Of a stretch of DNA of 64,000 bases, positions 51,746 through 61,173 are shown in pieces. The stretch is taken from the NCBI RefSeq assembly GCF_000378405.1, contig NZ_KB899636.1, positions 533,296 through 597,295 of the forward strand, given 5' to 3'. The position numbers were made by a program, and so were the translations under genes. The first letter of the stretch is position 1. Each line of letters begins with the position of its first letter. This DNA comes from Succinimonas amylolytica DSM 2873 (lineage in GTDB: Bacteria; Pseudomonadota; Gammaproteobacteria; Enterobacterales; Succinivibrionaceae). The notes under the pieces are model-generated. The model was not told the DNA's origin. It did not search any database and saw only the letters and a program-made list of their open reading frames with translations.

Positions 51746-52165
51746 TTAATCGCAGTCTTCTTCGTCATCATCAAAATCCTCCCGGTATATAAATACCAGA
51801 GGATCATCCGGAGATTGTACAAACCCTTGCATGCCCAGAAAATAAATCAGGCCATCCTGCTCATTTACTGGCACGGTTTTAATGTCGAAGGATACCGTAT
51901 TGAACCCGCTCTCAATAATGTAAGCGCAGGTTTCTTCTATCAGATATTTGCCGACGCCTCTTCTTCTGGTAATGTCCCGAACCTTGAGGTAGACGATGCT
52001 GTCGTTTTTTGATACGGAAATGCCTACAACACCGTCATTGAACACGGCCGTGTGGACATCTCCCATTTTTTTGAGTTCAGAATAAGCAAGCGGAGTAATG
52101 AGCTTGCCAAGACTTTTTTCCCATAACGCATCCGGAGTATGGTTATGGAAAACTGTTAATCGCAT
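51746..52165 (-). CDS. panM: PanM/PanZ-type GNAT protein (PanD maturation activator)
   Basis: 139 residues with a GNAT acetyl-CoA-binding core. The segment VRDITRRRGVGKYLIEE matches the strongly conserved VREVTRRRGVGQYLLEE of E. coli PanZ. PanZ triggers self-cleavage of pro-aspartate decarboxylase PanD and senses CoA. The C-terminal acidic tail (DFDDDEEDCD) is a local addition. panD is not in the window. It is separated from gpmI by a terminator. Confidence 0.85.
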   Translation of the reverse strand: MRLTVFHNHTPDALWEKSLGKLITPLAYSELKKMGDVHTAVFNDGVVGISVSKNDSIVYLKVRDITRRRGVGKYLIEETCAYIIESGFNTVSFDIKTVPVNEQDGLIYFLGMQGFVQSPDDPLVFIYREDFDDDEEDCD

Positions 52166-52311
52166 ATTCCTGTTTTCCTAAAGATATAAAAAGGTTCGCC
52201 CGTAATATTTTATTAAAGACACGAACCGCCGGTTAGAATATAAACCATATTTCAGGGCAGATCCATATTCACAGTGAAAATGACACTGTTTTTGTGTGGT
52301 GGACACAGATA

Positions 52312-52343
52312 AAAAAGCGCCTCCCGGTTGTGAAGAGGCGCTC
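52312..52343 (-). terminator. Terminator of gpmI
   Basis: Stem AGCGCCTC (52317-52324) / GAGGCGCT (52336-52343). On the minus strand it is followed by a six-T run. Confidence 0.85.
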
Positions 52344-52389
52344 ATGTTTTGTTATATGTCAGTTGCCTGGCTGGGGCAAAAAAAACAAA

Positions 52390-53922
52390 TTACTCGTTTA
52401 CCAGCTTAAACAGAGGTTTTCCGGTCATTTCGGGCGGAATTTCCATTCCGGTGAGAGAGAGAATGGTAGGGGCTAAATCCGAAAGCCGCCCCCCTGATAC
52501 TGCCTCGGCCTTTCTGCCAAAGTATATTAAAGGTACCGGAAGGTTGGTATGAGCAGTATATGCAACCCCGGTTTCGAGATCCTTCATGCGTTCAGCATTG
52601 CCATGGTCAGCAGTAATAAGACACTCTCCGCCTACCTTTTTCAGAGATTCGACTACACGACCGATACAGTGATCTACGGCTTCACAGGCTTTCACGGCGG
52701 CTTCATATACTCCGGTGTGTCCTACCATGTCGCCATTAGGATAATTGCAGATAATAACATCATACTTGGCACTTTCAATTGCAGCGCAAAGCTTGTCGGT
52801 GAGTTCTTCGGAGCTCATTTCGGGCTGGAGGTCGTAGGTGGCTACCTTGGGACTCTGTACCAGAATTCTGTCCTCTCCCGGGAATACGGTTTCCACACCG
52901 CCGTTGAAAAAGAAGGTGACGTGAGCATATTTCTCGGTTTCGGAAATTCTGAGCTGGGTTTTTCCATGTTTGGACAGCCATTCACCAAGAGTGTTTACCA
53001 GATCTTCGGGAGGATAGGCACAGGCTGCATGAATATCTGTGGCATATTCGGTCAGCATTACGAAGTTAATGGCCGGGCGAGCCTTGCGAGAAAAACCGCT
53101 GAAGTCGTCATTGGCAAAGGCACGGGAGATCTGGCGGGCACGGTCAGCACGGAAGTTCATGAAGAGCAGGGTATCACCGTCGTTCATCTTTACCGGATCG
53201 CCGATAACGGAAGCCTTGATGAACTCGTCGTTTTCATCACGGCCATAAGCAGCGTTGAGAGCGTCAGTGGCAGTGGCGAAAGGTTTAAATCCGGAGATGG
53301 CCTGGGTGAGCAGATCGTAGGCCTGCTCCACGCGATCCCAGCGGTTGTCACGATCCATGGCGTAATAGCGGCCTACCATGGAGGCGAAACGTCCGGTACC
53401 GATTTCCTTGAAAAGAGCCTCGAAACCGTCAATGGAACTCTGGGCACTTCTGGGCGGAACGTCACGGCCGTCAGTGAAGGCATGGAAATATACCTTCTTG
53501 GCTCCCTTCTGAGCCAGCAGTCGGAATACGGCCTTGATCTGATCTTCGTGGCTGTGCACTCCTCCCGGAGACATCAGTCCCATTACATGAACAGCACCGT
53601 CTTTTGCCAGAGTGGCATCAATTGCCTCGTTGAAAGCCTTGTTTGTAAAGAAATCGCCGTCGCTGATGGATTTGGCAATCTTGGTAAGATCCTGGTAAAC
53701 GATACGGCCGGCACCGATGTTGGTGTGCCCGACCTCGGAATTACCCATCTGTCCGTCAGGAAGACCTACATCAATACCCGATGCCTGAATATCAGTACTG
53801 GCGTAGTTCTTTGCCAGCGCGTCAAGATTCGGGGTGTTTGCATTTGCCACGGCATTAAATTCCCTGACCGGATTGTCGCCCCAGCCATCCATGATTATAA
53901 GTGCAAAAGGTTTCTTTGCCAT
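52390..53922 (-). CDS. gpmI: 2,3-bisphosphoglycerate-independent phosphoglycerate mutase
   Basis: Interconverts 3- and 2-phosphoglycerate using manganese and a phosphoserine intermediate. 510 residues. N-terminal metal motif [10 protein letters not shown]; catalytic serine in [16 protein letters not shown] (about Ser63); [14 protein letters not shown]; and the C-terminal metal ligands in TADHGNAE. Start ATG at 53922 with AGGAAGGAAT upstream. A 492-codon frame lies opposite on the + strand and is a coding shadow. Confidence 0.97.
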   Translation of the reverse strand: MAKKPFALIIMDGWGDNPVREFNAVANANTPNLDALAKNYASTDIQASGIDVGLPDGQMGNSEVGHTNIGAGRIVYQDLTKIAKSISDGDFFTNKAFNEAIDATLAKDGAVHVMGLMSPGGVHSHEDQIKAVFRLLAQKGAKKVYFHAFTDGRDVPPRSAQSSIDGFEALFKEIGTGRFASMVGRYYAMDRDNRWDRVEQAYDLLTQAISGFKPFATATDALNAAYGRDENDEFIKASVIGDPVKMNDGDTLLFMNFRADRARQISRAFANDDFSGFSRKARPAINFVMLTEYATDIHAACAYPPEDLVNTLGEWLSKHGKTQLRISETEKYAHVTFFFNGGVETVFPGEDRILVQSPKVATYDLQPEMSSEELTDKLCAAIESAKYDVIICNYPNGDMVGHTGVYEAAVKACEAVDHCIGRVVESLKKVGGECLITADHGNAERMKDLETGVAYTAHTNLPVPLIYFGRKAEAVSGGRLSDLAPTILSLTGMEIPPEMTGKPLFKLVNE

Positions 53923-54283
53923 TTTTATTCCTTCCTGATAGTAACGGTGTACACCACCTTTTTCAACCCGAACATTTTACACCAAAACATGAGATTTCGG
54001 AGAGATGGGAGAGGAGAGGCTCTTTAACCCGGCTGGTGCTTTTTAATCCGGATTTGGTGATGACTGCTGTTGCGGTGTTATACGGAATAAGCTACGGGAC
54101 CTTTTAAGTATTTTTTTGCAATACCATTTTCTTTTTGTTTGAGGGATGTCATTAAAAATCATTGTTCATTAAAGTATCATTACTCCCATGATGCTGTGTA
54201 TGCATTTCGGATATCAGCATATGAATTCAATGCGTTTCGTTTGCGGGATGCATGTTTAAAACCATAAAAAAGGACTATTGAAT
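53923..54283. other. Divergent promoter region between gpmI and the pullulanase gene
   Basis: No gene. Mixed composition with A/T-rich tracts near 54105-54180. I find no clear -35/-10 pair and no CRP or MalT box that I would defend. The pullulanase ribosome-binding site AAAGGAC is at about 54269. Confidence 0.4.
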
Positions 54284-57200
54284 ATGACCTTGAAGAAGAA
54301 AAAACTGGGGCTTGCTATCAGTGCTGCCGTCTTTTCATGTACCCTTGCCGCCTGCGGCAGTTCCAGCAGCGGCGGCGGTGGCGGTGGTGATGGGTTTAAC
54401 CCGGAGAATCCCAGCTACGTGCCTGCAGCCGGCGGGGAAGCAGTATCCCCGGGCGGACTTCATGCCCCGGGCAGCGAGCTTGATTCTGTGCCGAACAAGC
54501 TGGTGGTGCAGGTTCTGGATGAGGAGCTGGGAACTAATGGAACCAAGGCGAATGAGGCTTTGAATTATACCGTTCATCGCTGGGTTCATGAAGAGTGTGC
54601 TTCAAATATAGGAGCTAGCCAGGGTTGGGATGATATCAGTGATGTTCCTGTTGATCAGAATGAGTACGGTATAGTATTTGAATTTGATCTCAGCGACAGT
54701 ACTCAGGACGGCTGTGCCGGATTTATTTTAAGAGACCCGGACAAGAATAAATTCATTGAAGAAAATCAGCGGCTTGCATGGACTGCTGCAGATCATGAAA
54801 TCACCATTACCAAAAAGCGTGTGGAATCATATGGTACCCGTGATGAAGCCTTCAACGATCTCTATGCTCCGGTAGCAGGACTGGATGCTGAGGATGCTTC
54901 TGCACACTGGGTAAGCAGCAATCTTCTGGTGTGGAAGAACAATAAGGATCAGAATGGCAAGGAGCTTCATGTTCGTCTTCAGTACAATACCGATGCTGTT
55001 ATTGAAGCGGACGGAGAGGGACTTCTTAATGGCGATTATGTGAATCTTGAAAAAACACAGCTTCCTGAGGAGATTATTCAGAAGAATCACAATCTCAAGG
55101 ACTTCCAGGCCTACAAGATTCCTGACGGCACCAATCTCGATCTTAAGAAAATTCTTCGTGGCGAGGCTCTCCTTCTGGGACTTGGCGATAAAAATCTGGT
55201 GAAGAAGGCTGCTCGCATTCAGACTGCCATGCTCATCGACGAGCTCTATGCTGAAAATGCGGTCAGAGTTCAGGACCTTGGTGCGACAGCCAGTGCTGAC
55301 GGCGTAACCTTTAAGGTCTGGGCTCCGACTGCCAGGTCCCTTACCATTCATATCTGGCCCGATGCTGTTAATGATAAATGGCAAGACGCAGGCGGTGAAA
55401 TGGCGTTTGACGAGGAAACCGGAGTCTGGTCGTATACCACCGACAAAGCCGATACCGAAGGTACGGCAGCCTATAAATACCAGATTCAGGTATATCATCC
55501 GGCGACCAGGAAGTTTGAAGAAATGTGGGTAACCGACCCGTATTCCCTCAGTATCTTTTCCGGAAATTCCGCATTAATCGATCTTGATAATGCCAAAGCA
55601 AAGCCGGATGGCTGGGACAGTGTAAAGGCTCCCCATTCTCAGGCTACGAGTGCCGATATCGCTTCAATGGTGATTACCGAATCTCACCTGAGAGATCTTA
55701 CAGTAGGAACCGACAAGGGCGTCACCGCAGCTCATCAGGGTAAATATCTGGGTCTTACAGAACTTGATTCGGCAGTGGGCAAGCATCTTAAGAAATTAAG
55801 CGATGCCGGTGTTACCCACATTGAGCTTCTTCCGATGTATGACATTGCCTCTATCAATGAGGAGGACGTATTCAGCGGCAAGACTGCGGATGTTACCATT
55901 ACCGGCCAGGAGTTCTGTGCCCGTATTGAGGCAGAGACGACTGAGCCTATCAATGTTTGTGGTGATAATCGTCTGGTTTATGATATTCTCGCCGAAGAAT
56001 CAGCAAACGACAATGAGGATGATGCGAAGGTTTCTACCTTCCTGGGCAATTATGTGAAGGAAAAGGACTCCTATAACTGGGGCTATGATCCGTGGCACTA
56101 TCAGGTTCCTGAGGGATCCTATGCTACCTCCATTGCCGATCCTTATGCCAGAGTCAAGGAAATCCGTGAAATGATTTCCTCTCTCAAGAACGATTACGGC
56201 ATGAATGTTATTCTTGACGTGGTATACAATCATACTGACGGAGCCGGAGTTGAAAAGGATTCCTCAGTACTGGACAAACTGGTTCCCTGGTACTACAACC
56301 GTCTCGATCCTGAAACGGGTAATGTTCTGTCAGACACCTGCTGCTCCGACTCTGCTTCGGAACATAAGATGTTCGCCAAGCTGATGGAGGATACTCTGGT
56401 AACATGGGCTAAGGACTACAAGATCGATGCCTTCCGTTTTGACCTTATGGGCTATATTCCCAAGCAGGTTATGGTAGACACTCTGGCCAACGTTAAGGAA
56501 AGAGCCTCCAACAAGGAGATGTATTTCTTCGGTGAAGGCTGGGATGCCGGTTCCGCAGCTAATGTGGTTGGCGGTGAAAATAATGCTACTCAGATTAATA
56601 TGCATGATACCCTTATCGGTACCTTTAATGACCGTATCCGTGACGGTGTCAGAGGCTCCGGTCCGTTTGACCACGGCGATGCTCTGATTAAGCTTCAGGG
56701 GTTTGCTACCGGCCGCTGTTCTGAAATGAATGACAAGAGACTTGACCCGGATCAGGATCCGGATTATTCCTGTGCTGTTGATGCAGTAAATGAATCGGAT
56801 TATGGCATGCATCCTCTTAACTGGCAGGACGTTATAAGAATTAGTATGGCTGGTAATCTGAGAGACTATCCTCTCAAGACCTATACCGATGAGGTCAAGA
56901 CCGGCAAGGATATCTCTTACTGGGGAGCCATTGCAGGCTACGGCGATTCACCGATCAATACCATCAACTATGTGTCCAAACATGATAATCAGGCGGTATT
57001 TGATCTGATTATGTACAAGGCCAAGAAGACCAATACCATGGAAACCAAGGCCAAGATGCAGGGCATTGCCGTGGCTACCGTAATGTTTGGTCAGTCTCCG
57101 GTATTTGATCAGCAGGGTACGGATCTTTTAAGAACCAAGTACTTCCAGAATGATAGCTTCAACACCGGCGATTTCTCCAACAAGGTGAATTATGCCGCTG

Positions 57201-57670
57201 ATCAGGGTAACGAGTTTATTCCGGGAGCTCTGGTGAACAAGGAAAAGGACCTGGCAGACTGGGGTGCTATTACCGAGGTATCCGAATACAACTCTGATGT
57301 TGGTGCTGAGCTTAAGTCCAAGATGTCAGATACCTATAACGCCATGCTGACCATCAGAAAAGAGCACGATCTGTTCTATCTTGGCGATGCCGAGCTGATT
57401 AAGCAGAATGTGTCATTCCTTAACGTTGGCAAGAACCAGGAGCCGGGGCTTATCGTGATGAAGGTTACTAATCCTGGGGATACCGGAGTCGTTGGTAACA
57501 ACATGGCCGTGGTGATGCTTAATGCCAAGCCGGAAGCCACCAGCTTCACTGTTGCCGATGTTGAAGAAGCCAAGCCTTTGGATACGGGCCCTCTCTACAA
57601 GGATGGCTGTTCCATCAGCGGCAAAAAAATTACAGCACAGCCGTGGACCGTGTGCGTGTTTGCCAAGTAA
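54284..57670 (+). CDS. pulA: Pullulanase-type debranching enzyme, lipoprotein
   Basis: Cleaves alpha-1,6 bonds of pullulan and starch-derived branched dextrins. 1128 residues from the ATG at 54284. A lipoprotein signal ends in LAAC-G, followed by a Ser/Gly linker, so it is anchored in a membrane. An N-terminal CBM41-like domain (about 75-180) is followed by a pullulanase-specific helical region, a CBM48/E-set domain (about 335-440: GVTFKVWAPTARSLTIHIWPD), and GH13 catalytic motifs: YNWGYDPWHYQVPEGSYAT, NVILDVVYNHT, IDAFRFDLMGY (nucleophile Asp720), FFGEGWD (acid/base Glu751), and NYVSKHDNQ. It resembles Klebsiella PulA, which is moved to the cell surface by a type II system; no such operon is adjacent. 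Surface location is inference. The symbol is by homology. Confidence 0.93.
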   Translation: MTLKKKKLGLAISAAVFSCTLAACGSSSSGGGGGGDGFNPENPSYVPAAGGEAVSPGGLHAPGSELDSVPNKLVVQVLDEELGTNGTKANEALNYTVHRWVHEECASNIGASQGWDDISDVPVDQNEYGIVFEFDLSDSTQDGCAGFILRDPDKNKFIEENQRLAWTAADHEITITKKRVESYGTRDEAFNDLYAPVAGLDAEDASAHWVSSNLLVWKNNKDQNGKELHVRLQYNTDAVIEADGEGLLNGDYVNLEKTQLPEEIIQKNHNLKDFQAYKIPDGTNLDLKKILRGEALLLGLGDKNLVKKAARIQTAMLIDELYAENAVRVQDLGATASADGVTFKVWAPTARSLTIHIWPDAVNDKWQDAGGEMAFDEETGVWSYTTDKADTEGTAAYKYQIQVYHPATRKFEEMWVTDPYSLSIFSGNSALIDLDNAKAKPDGWDSVKAPHSQATSADIASMVITESHLRDLTVGTDKGVTAAHQGKYLGLTELDSAVGKHLKKLSDAGVTHIELLPMYDIASINEEDVFSGKTADVTITGQEFCARIEAETTEPINVCGDNRLVYDILAEESANDNEDDAKVSTFLGNYVKEKDSYNWGYDPWHYQVPEGSYATSIADPYARVKEIREMISSLKNDYGMNVILDVVYNHTDGAGVEKDSSVLDKLVPWYYNRLDPETGNVLSDTCCSDSASEHKMFAKLMEDTLVTWAKDYKIDAFRFDLMGYIPKQVMVDTLANVKERASNKEMYFFGEGWDAGSAANVVGGENNATQINMHDTLIGTFNDRIRDGVRGSGPFDHGDALIKLQGFATGRCSEMNDKRLDPDQDPDYSCAVDAVNESDYGMHPLNWQDVIRISMAGNLRDYPLKTYTDEVKTGKDISYWGAIAGYGDSPINTINYVSKHDNQAVFDLIMYKAKKTNTMETKAKMQGIAVATVMFGQSPVFDQQGTDLLRTKYFQNDSFNTGDFSNKVNYAADQGNEFIPGALVNKEKDLADWGAITEVSEYNSDVGAELKSKMSDTYNAMLTIRKEHDLFYLGDAELIKQNVSFLNVGKNQEPGLIVMKVTNPGDTGVVGNNMAVVMLNAKPEATSFTVADVEEAKPLDTGPLYKDGCSISGKKITAQPWTVCVFAK

Positions 57671-57701
57671 TCCGCTAAGCTAGCTTAGGTAGGTCTTATA
57701 G

Positions 57702-57737
57702 AGGCCGGGATCATTCAGGTGGTTCCGGCCTTTCTTA
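57702..57737 (+). terminator. Terminator of the pullulanase gene
   Basis: AGGCCGGGA / TTCCGGCCT stem with TTCTT after it. A separate 14-base palindrome CTAAGCTAGCTTAG lies at 57675-57688, directly behind the stop codon. Confidence 0.65.
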
Positions 57738-57827
57738 TGACGGGAATATGCCAGGAGATATCATTTTTTGAATAGTGTTCTGCGGTGTGTTATCATTCAC
57801 GGGGATTTTCAGGCAGGAAACAGAAAT

Positions 57828-58295
57828 ATGAACGAATCAGTTGATGCGCTCTCGTTCGGAGCGGAGCTCGTTACCTTTGCTACCAATCATTTCATTATGA
57901 CCATGATTTGGATACTGGGGTTCGGATATCTTATATGGCTTCAGATTAACATTATGATTGACGGAATCAAGTCTGTGGATCACAATAAAATGGCATACCT
58001 GATGAACAGCCAGGGGGTGGGGATCGTTGATATTAGAAGCGGTGAGGAATACCGCAAGGGTCATATCCCCGGTTCGGTATCTGTGGAAGTGTCTGAAATT
58101 CAGAAGCAGAATTTTTCGCTTATCGAAAAATATCGGAATTCCGGGGTGGTGATTGTCGGCAAAACCTATGGTGATTCCGAGGCCTATAATTGTGCGAAGG
58201 TTCTTAAAAAGAACGGTTTTAAAAATACTTTTCTGCTGGACGGTGGTATCCTTGACTGGAATGGCAGTGGACTGCCCACCGCAACTGGCAAATAA
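57828..58295 (+). CDS. yibN: Membrane-anchored rhodanese-like protein YibN, active-site cysteine absent
   Basis: 155 residues from the ATG at 57828 (CAGGAAAC upstream). One N-terminal helix (HFIMTMIWILGFGYLIWLQIN) anchors a rhodanese domain (IVDIRSGEEYRKGHIPGSVSV, FLLDGGILDWNGSGLPTA). Where the active-site loop should be (VIVGKTYGDSEA) there is no cysteine, so sulfurtransferase activity is not expected. It lies upstream of secB as in other gammaproteobacteria, but the glutaredoxin gene grxC normally between them is missing. Confidence 0.85.
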   Translation: MNESVDALSFGAELVTFATNHFIMTMIWILGFGYLIWLQINIMIDGIKSVDHNKMAYLMNSQGVGIVDIRSGEEYRKGHIPGSVSVEVSEIQKQNFSLIEKYRNSGVVIVGKTYGDSEAYNCAKVLKKNGFKNTFLLDGGILDWNGSGLPTATGK

Positions 58296-58341
58296 GTTTT
58301 GTTCTCTAAAATAGTATATTATTGATATTTAGGAAAATATA

Positions 58342-58836
58342 ATGGCTGAAAACAGCAATGAAAATGCAGCCGGTACCCAGAATCCGGCTTTTGATATCAT
58401 CAGACTTTATGTAAAGGATCTTTCTTTGGAAACTCCTAATACTCCGAACGTATTTCAGAAGGAGTGGAAGCCTGAGACCAAGCTTGATCTTGATGTTAAG
58501 CATAACGTTATAGATGAAGCTCATCATGTCTACGAGGTGGTGCTGCGCATCACTGCAACTGTATCCATTAGCGGTGAAACAGCATTTCTGGCAGAAGTAA
58601 ATCAGGCTGGCATTTTTCATATCGAGAATTTCCCCGAGCAGCAGGTTGATCATATGCTGAACGCCTTTATTCCGAACATCCTGTTCCCCTACGCCCGTGA
58701 ACTTGTATCTGACCTCAGCAACAGAGCAAGCTTCCCTCCCCTTAATCTTGCGCCGATCAATTTTGAGGCCGTTTACGCTCAGAGGATGCAGCAACAGGCC
58801 CAGGCTGCCGCTCAGCCTCAGTCAGAAAACAAGTAA
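58342..58836 (+). CDS. secB: Protein-export chaperone SecB
   Basis: Tetrameric cytosolic chaperone that keeps preproteins unfolded and hands them to SecA. 164 residues with the typical [40 protein letters not shown] and [20 protein letters not shown] segments. A Gln-rich C-terminal tail. Ten bases before gpsA, so one transcript is likely. Confidence 0.97.
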   Translation: MAENSNENAAGTQNPAFDIIRLYVKDLSLETPNTPNVFQKEWKPETKLDLDVKHNVIDEAHHVYEVVLRITATVSISGETAFLAEVNQAGIFHIENFPEQQVDHMLNAFIPNILFPYARELVSDLSNRASFPPLNLAPINFEAVYAQRMQQQAQAAAQPQSENK

Positions 58837-58844
58837 CTTCTGAG

Positions 58845-59843
58845 ATGAAGTATTCAGCGTCAATAATAGGGGCGGGATCTTACGGAACCGCCCTTGCTGT
58901 TTCCCTAACGAGAAATGGTAAAAAAGTGCTTCTCTGGGCCAGGGAGGAGGAGTGCGTTCTTGAAATGCAGAAATCCCGCTCCAACAGCACTTTTTTACCA
59001 GGGATCTCTTTTCCGGAGACGCTTGATATTACTGGTGATCTGAAAGAGGCAATGTCCGGTTCGGATATTATTTTGCTCGCGGTTCCCAGCAAGGCTTTCG
59101 GAGAAGTCCTGAGAAGCATCAGGCCTTACATGACATCTCGTCATAAAATTGTCTGGGCAACAAAGGGACTGGAAAGCGGTACCGGAAGACTACTCAGCGA
59201 GGTAGCCGAGGAAATTCTGGGAAATAATATTCCCTTTGCTGTGATTTCGGGGCCGACTTTTGCAAGAGAGCTGGCAACAGGGCTTCCTACGGCTATTGCG
59301 GTGTCCGGGAATAATGATGCCTTTATCAGAGAATTTTCTGAGATTATTCATTCCAGTAAAAATTTCAGAGTTTATCCCAATCCCGATTTCATTGGAGTTC
59401 AGATTGGCGGGACCGTTAAAAATGTTATTGCCATAGGTACCGGTCTCTCTGACGGTCTTGGTTTTGGTGCCAATGCCAGAACTGCTCTTATAACCCGGGG
59501 ACTGGTGGAAATGCAGCGACTGGGGGTGGCAATGGGGGCAAAACCGGTAACCTTTATGGGGATGGCAGGGTTAGGGGATCTGGTGCTGACATGTACCGAT
59601 AATCAGTCTCGAAACCGAAGATTCGGTCTGGCTCTCGGACAGGGGGCAACGCCAGAGGAGGCGATGAAGTCTATCGGGCAGGCGGTAGAAGGGTGGTATA
59701 ACACTAAGGAAGTTCATGCTCTGTCAGAAAAGCTGAAGGTCGACATGCCTATCTGTGAGGAAATTTATCAGGTTCTTTTCAATGGCAAGTCTGCCAAGGC
59801 GGCCACGGCGACTCTGCTATCCAGACGCATGAAAGATGAATAG
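58845..59843 (+). CDS. gpsA: Glycerol-3-phosphate dehydrogenase [NAD(P)+]
   Basis: Makes sn-glycerol 3-phosphate from dihydroxyacetone phosphate for phospholipids. 332 residues; N-terminal Rossmann motif [26 protein letters not shown], the catalytic Lys region [32 protein letters not shown], and [11 protein letters not shown]. All complete. Confidence 0.97.
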   Translation: MKYSASIIGAGSYGTALAVSLTRNGKKVLLWAREEECVLEMQKSRSNSTFLPGISFPETLDITGDLKEAMSGSDIILLAVPSKAFGEVLRSIRPYMTSRHKIVWATKGLESGTGRLLSEVAEEILGNNIPFAVISGPTFARELATGLPTAIAVSGNNDAFIREFSEIIHSSKNFRVYPNPDFIGVQIGGTVKNVIAIGTGLSDGLGFGANARTALITRGLVEMQRLGVAMGAKPVTFMGMAGLGDLVLTCTDNQSRNRRFGLALGQGATPEEAMKSIGQAVEGWYNTKEVHALSEKLKVDMPICEEIYQVLFNGKSAKAATATLLSRRMKDE

Positions 59844-59870
59844 GGTTTGTCCTTGTCGTTTCCTTTTCTT

Positions 59871-59898
59871 AAAAAAGTCCCGGTTTCGGGACTTTTTT
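59871..59898. terminator. Bidirectional terminator between gpsA and nfuA
   Basis: AAAAAAGTCCCG / CGGGACTTTTTT perfect 12-base stem with a four-base loop, flanked by the T-run that serves gpsA and the A-run that serves minus-strand nfuA. Confidence 0.92.
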
Positions 59899-59943
59899 GA
59901 TTAGGAAATAATCGGCACAGGGCGGAAGCAGTTGTGTTTGATA

Positions 59944-60534
59944 CTACTTAGCCAATGTGTAGGTTCTTTCGGTTACTTCATGAACGGTGGCATCCACAAC
60001 TTCCTTAATCATCCCAGGAAATGCCTGTTTCAGATTGGCCTCGATGCCGTCCTTAAGAGTCATGTTTACCATGGAGCATCCCTTGCAGCCGCCGGAGAAT
60101 TCAATTTTGACAATGCCATCGGAGGTTACCTCCGTAATTTTGGCAAATCCTCCATGTTCGGCCAGTGAAGGGTTAATGGTACGAAGCATGTAGCTTTCCA
60201 GCTGGTCTCGCAATGGGGCATCGGCGGGAATGTCGCGTTTTTTCAGTTCCGGTGCTTTGAATGTCAGGGTTCCGTGTCTGTTTCCAGAATCTTCATAATC
60301 TATAACTGCATTTTCTAGGTAGGGCTGACTCATGCGGTCAATAATAACATTAAAGCCTTCGTGCCTGAAAACATCATCCTGAAATGAAATGGAATTTTTG
60401 GGACAGTATAGTATGCCGCATTCTACTCCCGGAGTTCCGGGATTGGATACAAAAACCCGAATGCCGGTTTCAGGAGCCTGTTTGCTGAGCAGTGTGCGGA
60501 AATATTCTTCCGCCTTTTCGGTTATGGTAATCAT
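59944..60534 (-). CDS. nfuA: Fe-S biogenesis protein NfuA
   Basis: Fe-S carrier with an N-terminal degenerate A-type domain and a C-terminal NifU domain holding the cluster through CxxC (SGGCKGCSMVNMTL). 196 residues from the ATG at 60534; the frame also opens at a TTG two codons earlier. HGGFAKITEV is typical. It is convergent with gpsA. Confidence 0.96.
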   Translation of the reverse strand: MITITEKAEEYFRTLLSKQAPETGIRVFVSNPGTPGVECGILYCPKNSISFQDDVFRHEGFNVIIDRMSQPYLENAVIDYEDSGNRHGTLTFKAPELKKRDIPADAPLRDQLESYMLRTINPSLAEHGGFAKITEVTSDGIVKIEFSGGCKGCSMVNMTLKDGIEANLKQAFPGMIKEVVDATVHEVTERTYTLAK

Positions 60535-60624
60535 TTTCAAAAATAAGATTCCGGAAAAGAGAACATGCTGAAAAGAATAAAGGAGCAGAAAATCCGCCCC
60601 TTTGATAAGATAAAACTCAGGATC

Positions 60625-60819
60625 TTATACGCCGTGAGGCTCATCTTCGCCATTAAGACCGTTATCATTGAGATGCGGCTTTAACTGATAGGAAATATTG
60701 CCGTCTTCATCCTTTTTCATGGTGATGTCGCCGCCGGTCATAAGCATTGACTTTACTGCTGCCATTTCGGTTTTGATTTCTTTGAGAAGTGCAAGGATCT
60801 CGTCGTTTTTGTCTGCCAT
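60625..60819 (-). CDS. Small predicted coiled-coil protein
   Basis: 64 residues with an N-terminal heptad-like helix (DEILALLKEIKTEMAAVKSMLM) and a short acidic C-terminal part. AGAGGT precedes the ATG at 60819 at longer spacing. It is 85 bases upstream of nfuA on the same strand, so co-transcription is possible. I do not recognise the family; composition suggests a real gene. Confidence 0.6.
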   Translation of the reverse strand: MADKNDEILALLKEIKTEMAAVKSMLMTGGDITMKKDEDGNISYQLKPHLNDNGLNGEDEPHGV

Positions 60820-61173
60820 GGAATGGATACCTCTGTGTAAAACTGTTCGTGATACCTTTAGTAACTGTTTTAAAAACTGTTTTCCGGTATCGGATTTATG
60901 GATTGCCGGGTGCAGATTCTGCCATAACAGAGCAGTGTAATAAAGAAGATATACCGGGAATTTTTTTCAAAACAGGGCATATATCATCTTTCGCGTCAGA
61001 GCTATGGAGTTTAGAGGCCTGTTTTCAGGATCAGTTTCACGAACCAGTGCCGGACTTCACCTTTTTTTAGGTAAACCTGAAATATATAAATAGACTAAAG
61101 CATGATGATCACTTACAATCATTCATGGTCTTTTTTTAATTTTTTGCTGTTATAGATTGGAGATAATTCATCC
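60820..61173. other. Intergenic region upstream of pckA
   Basis: No gene. The pckA ribosome-binding site (TTGGAGA) is near 61156. No CRP-like site stands out, although pckA is often catabolite-controlled. Confidence 0.4.

Noticed and set aside
52549-54027. 492-codon frame on the + strand opposite gpmI
   Set aside because: It is antisense to a gpmI gene with all motifs intact, shows no family features and runs into the gpmI promoter. It is a shadow of gpmI codon structure.
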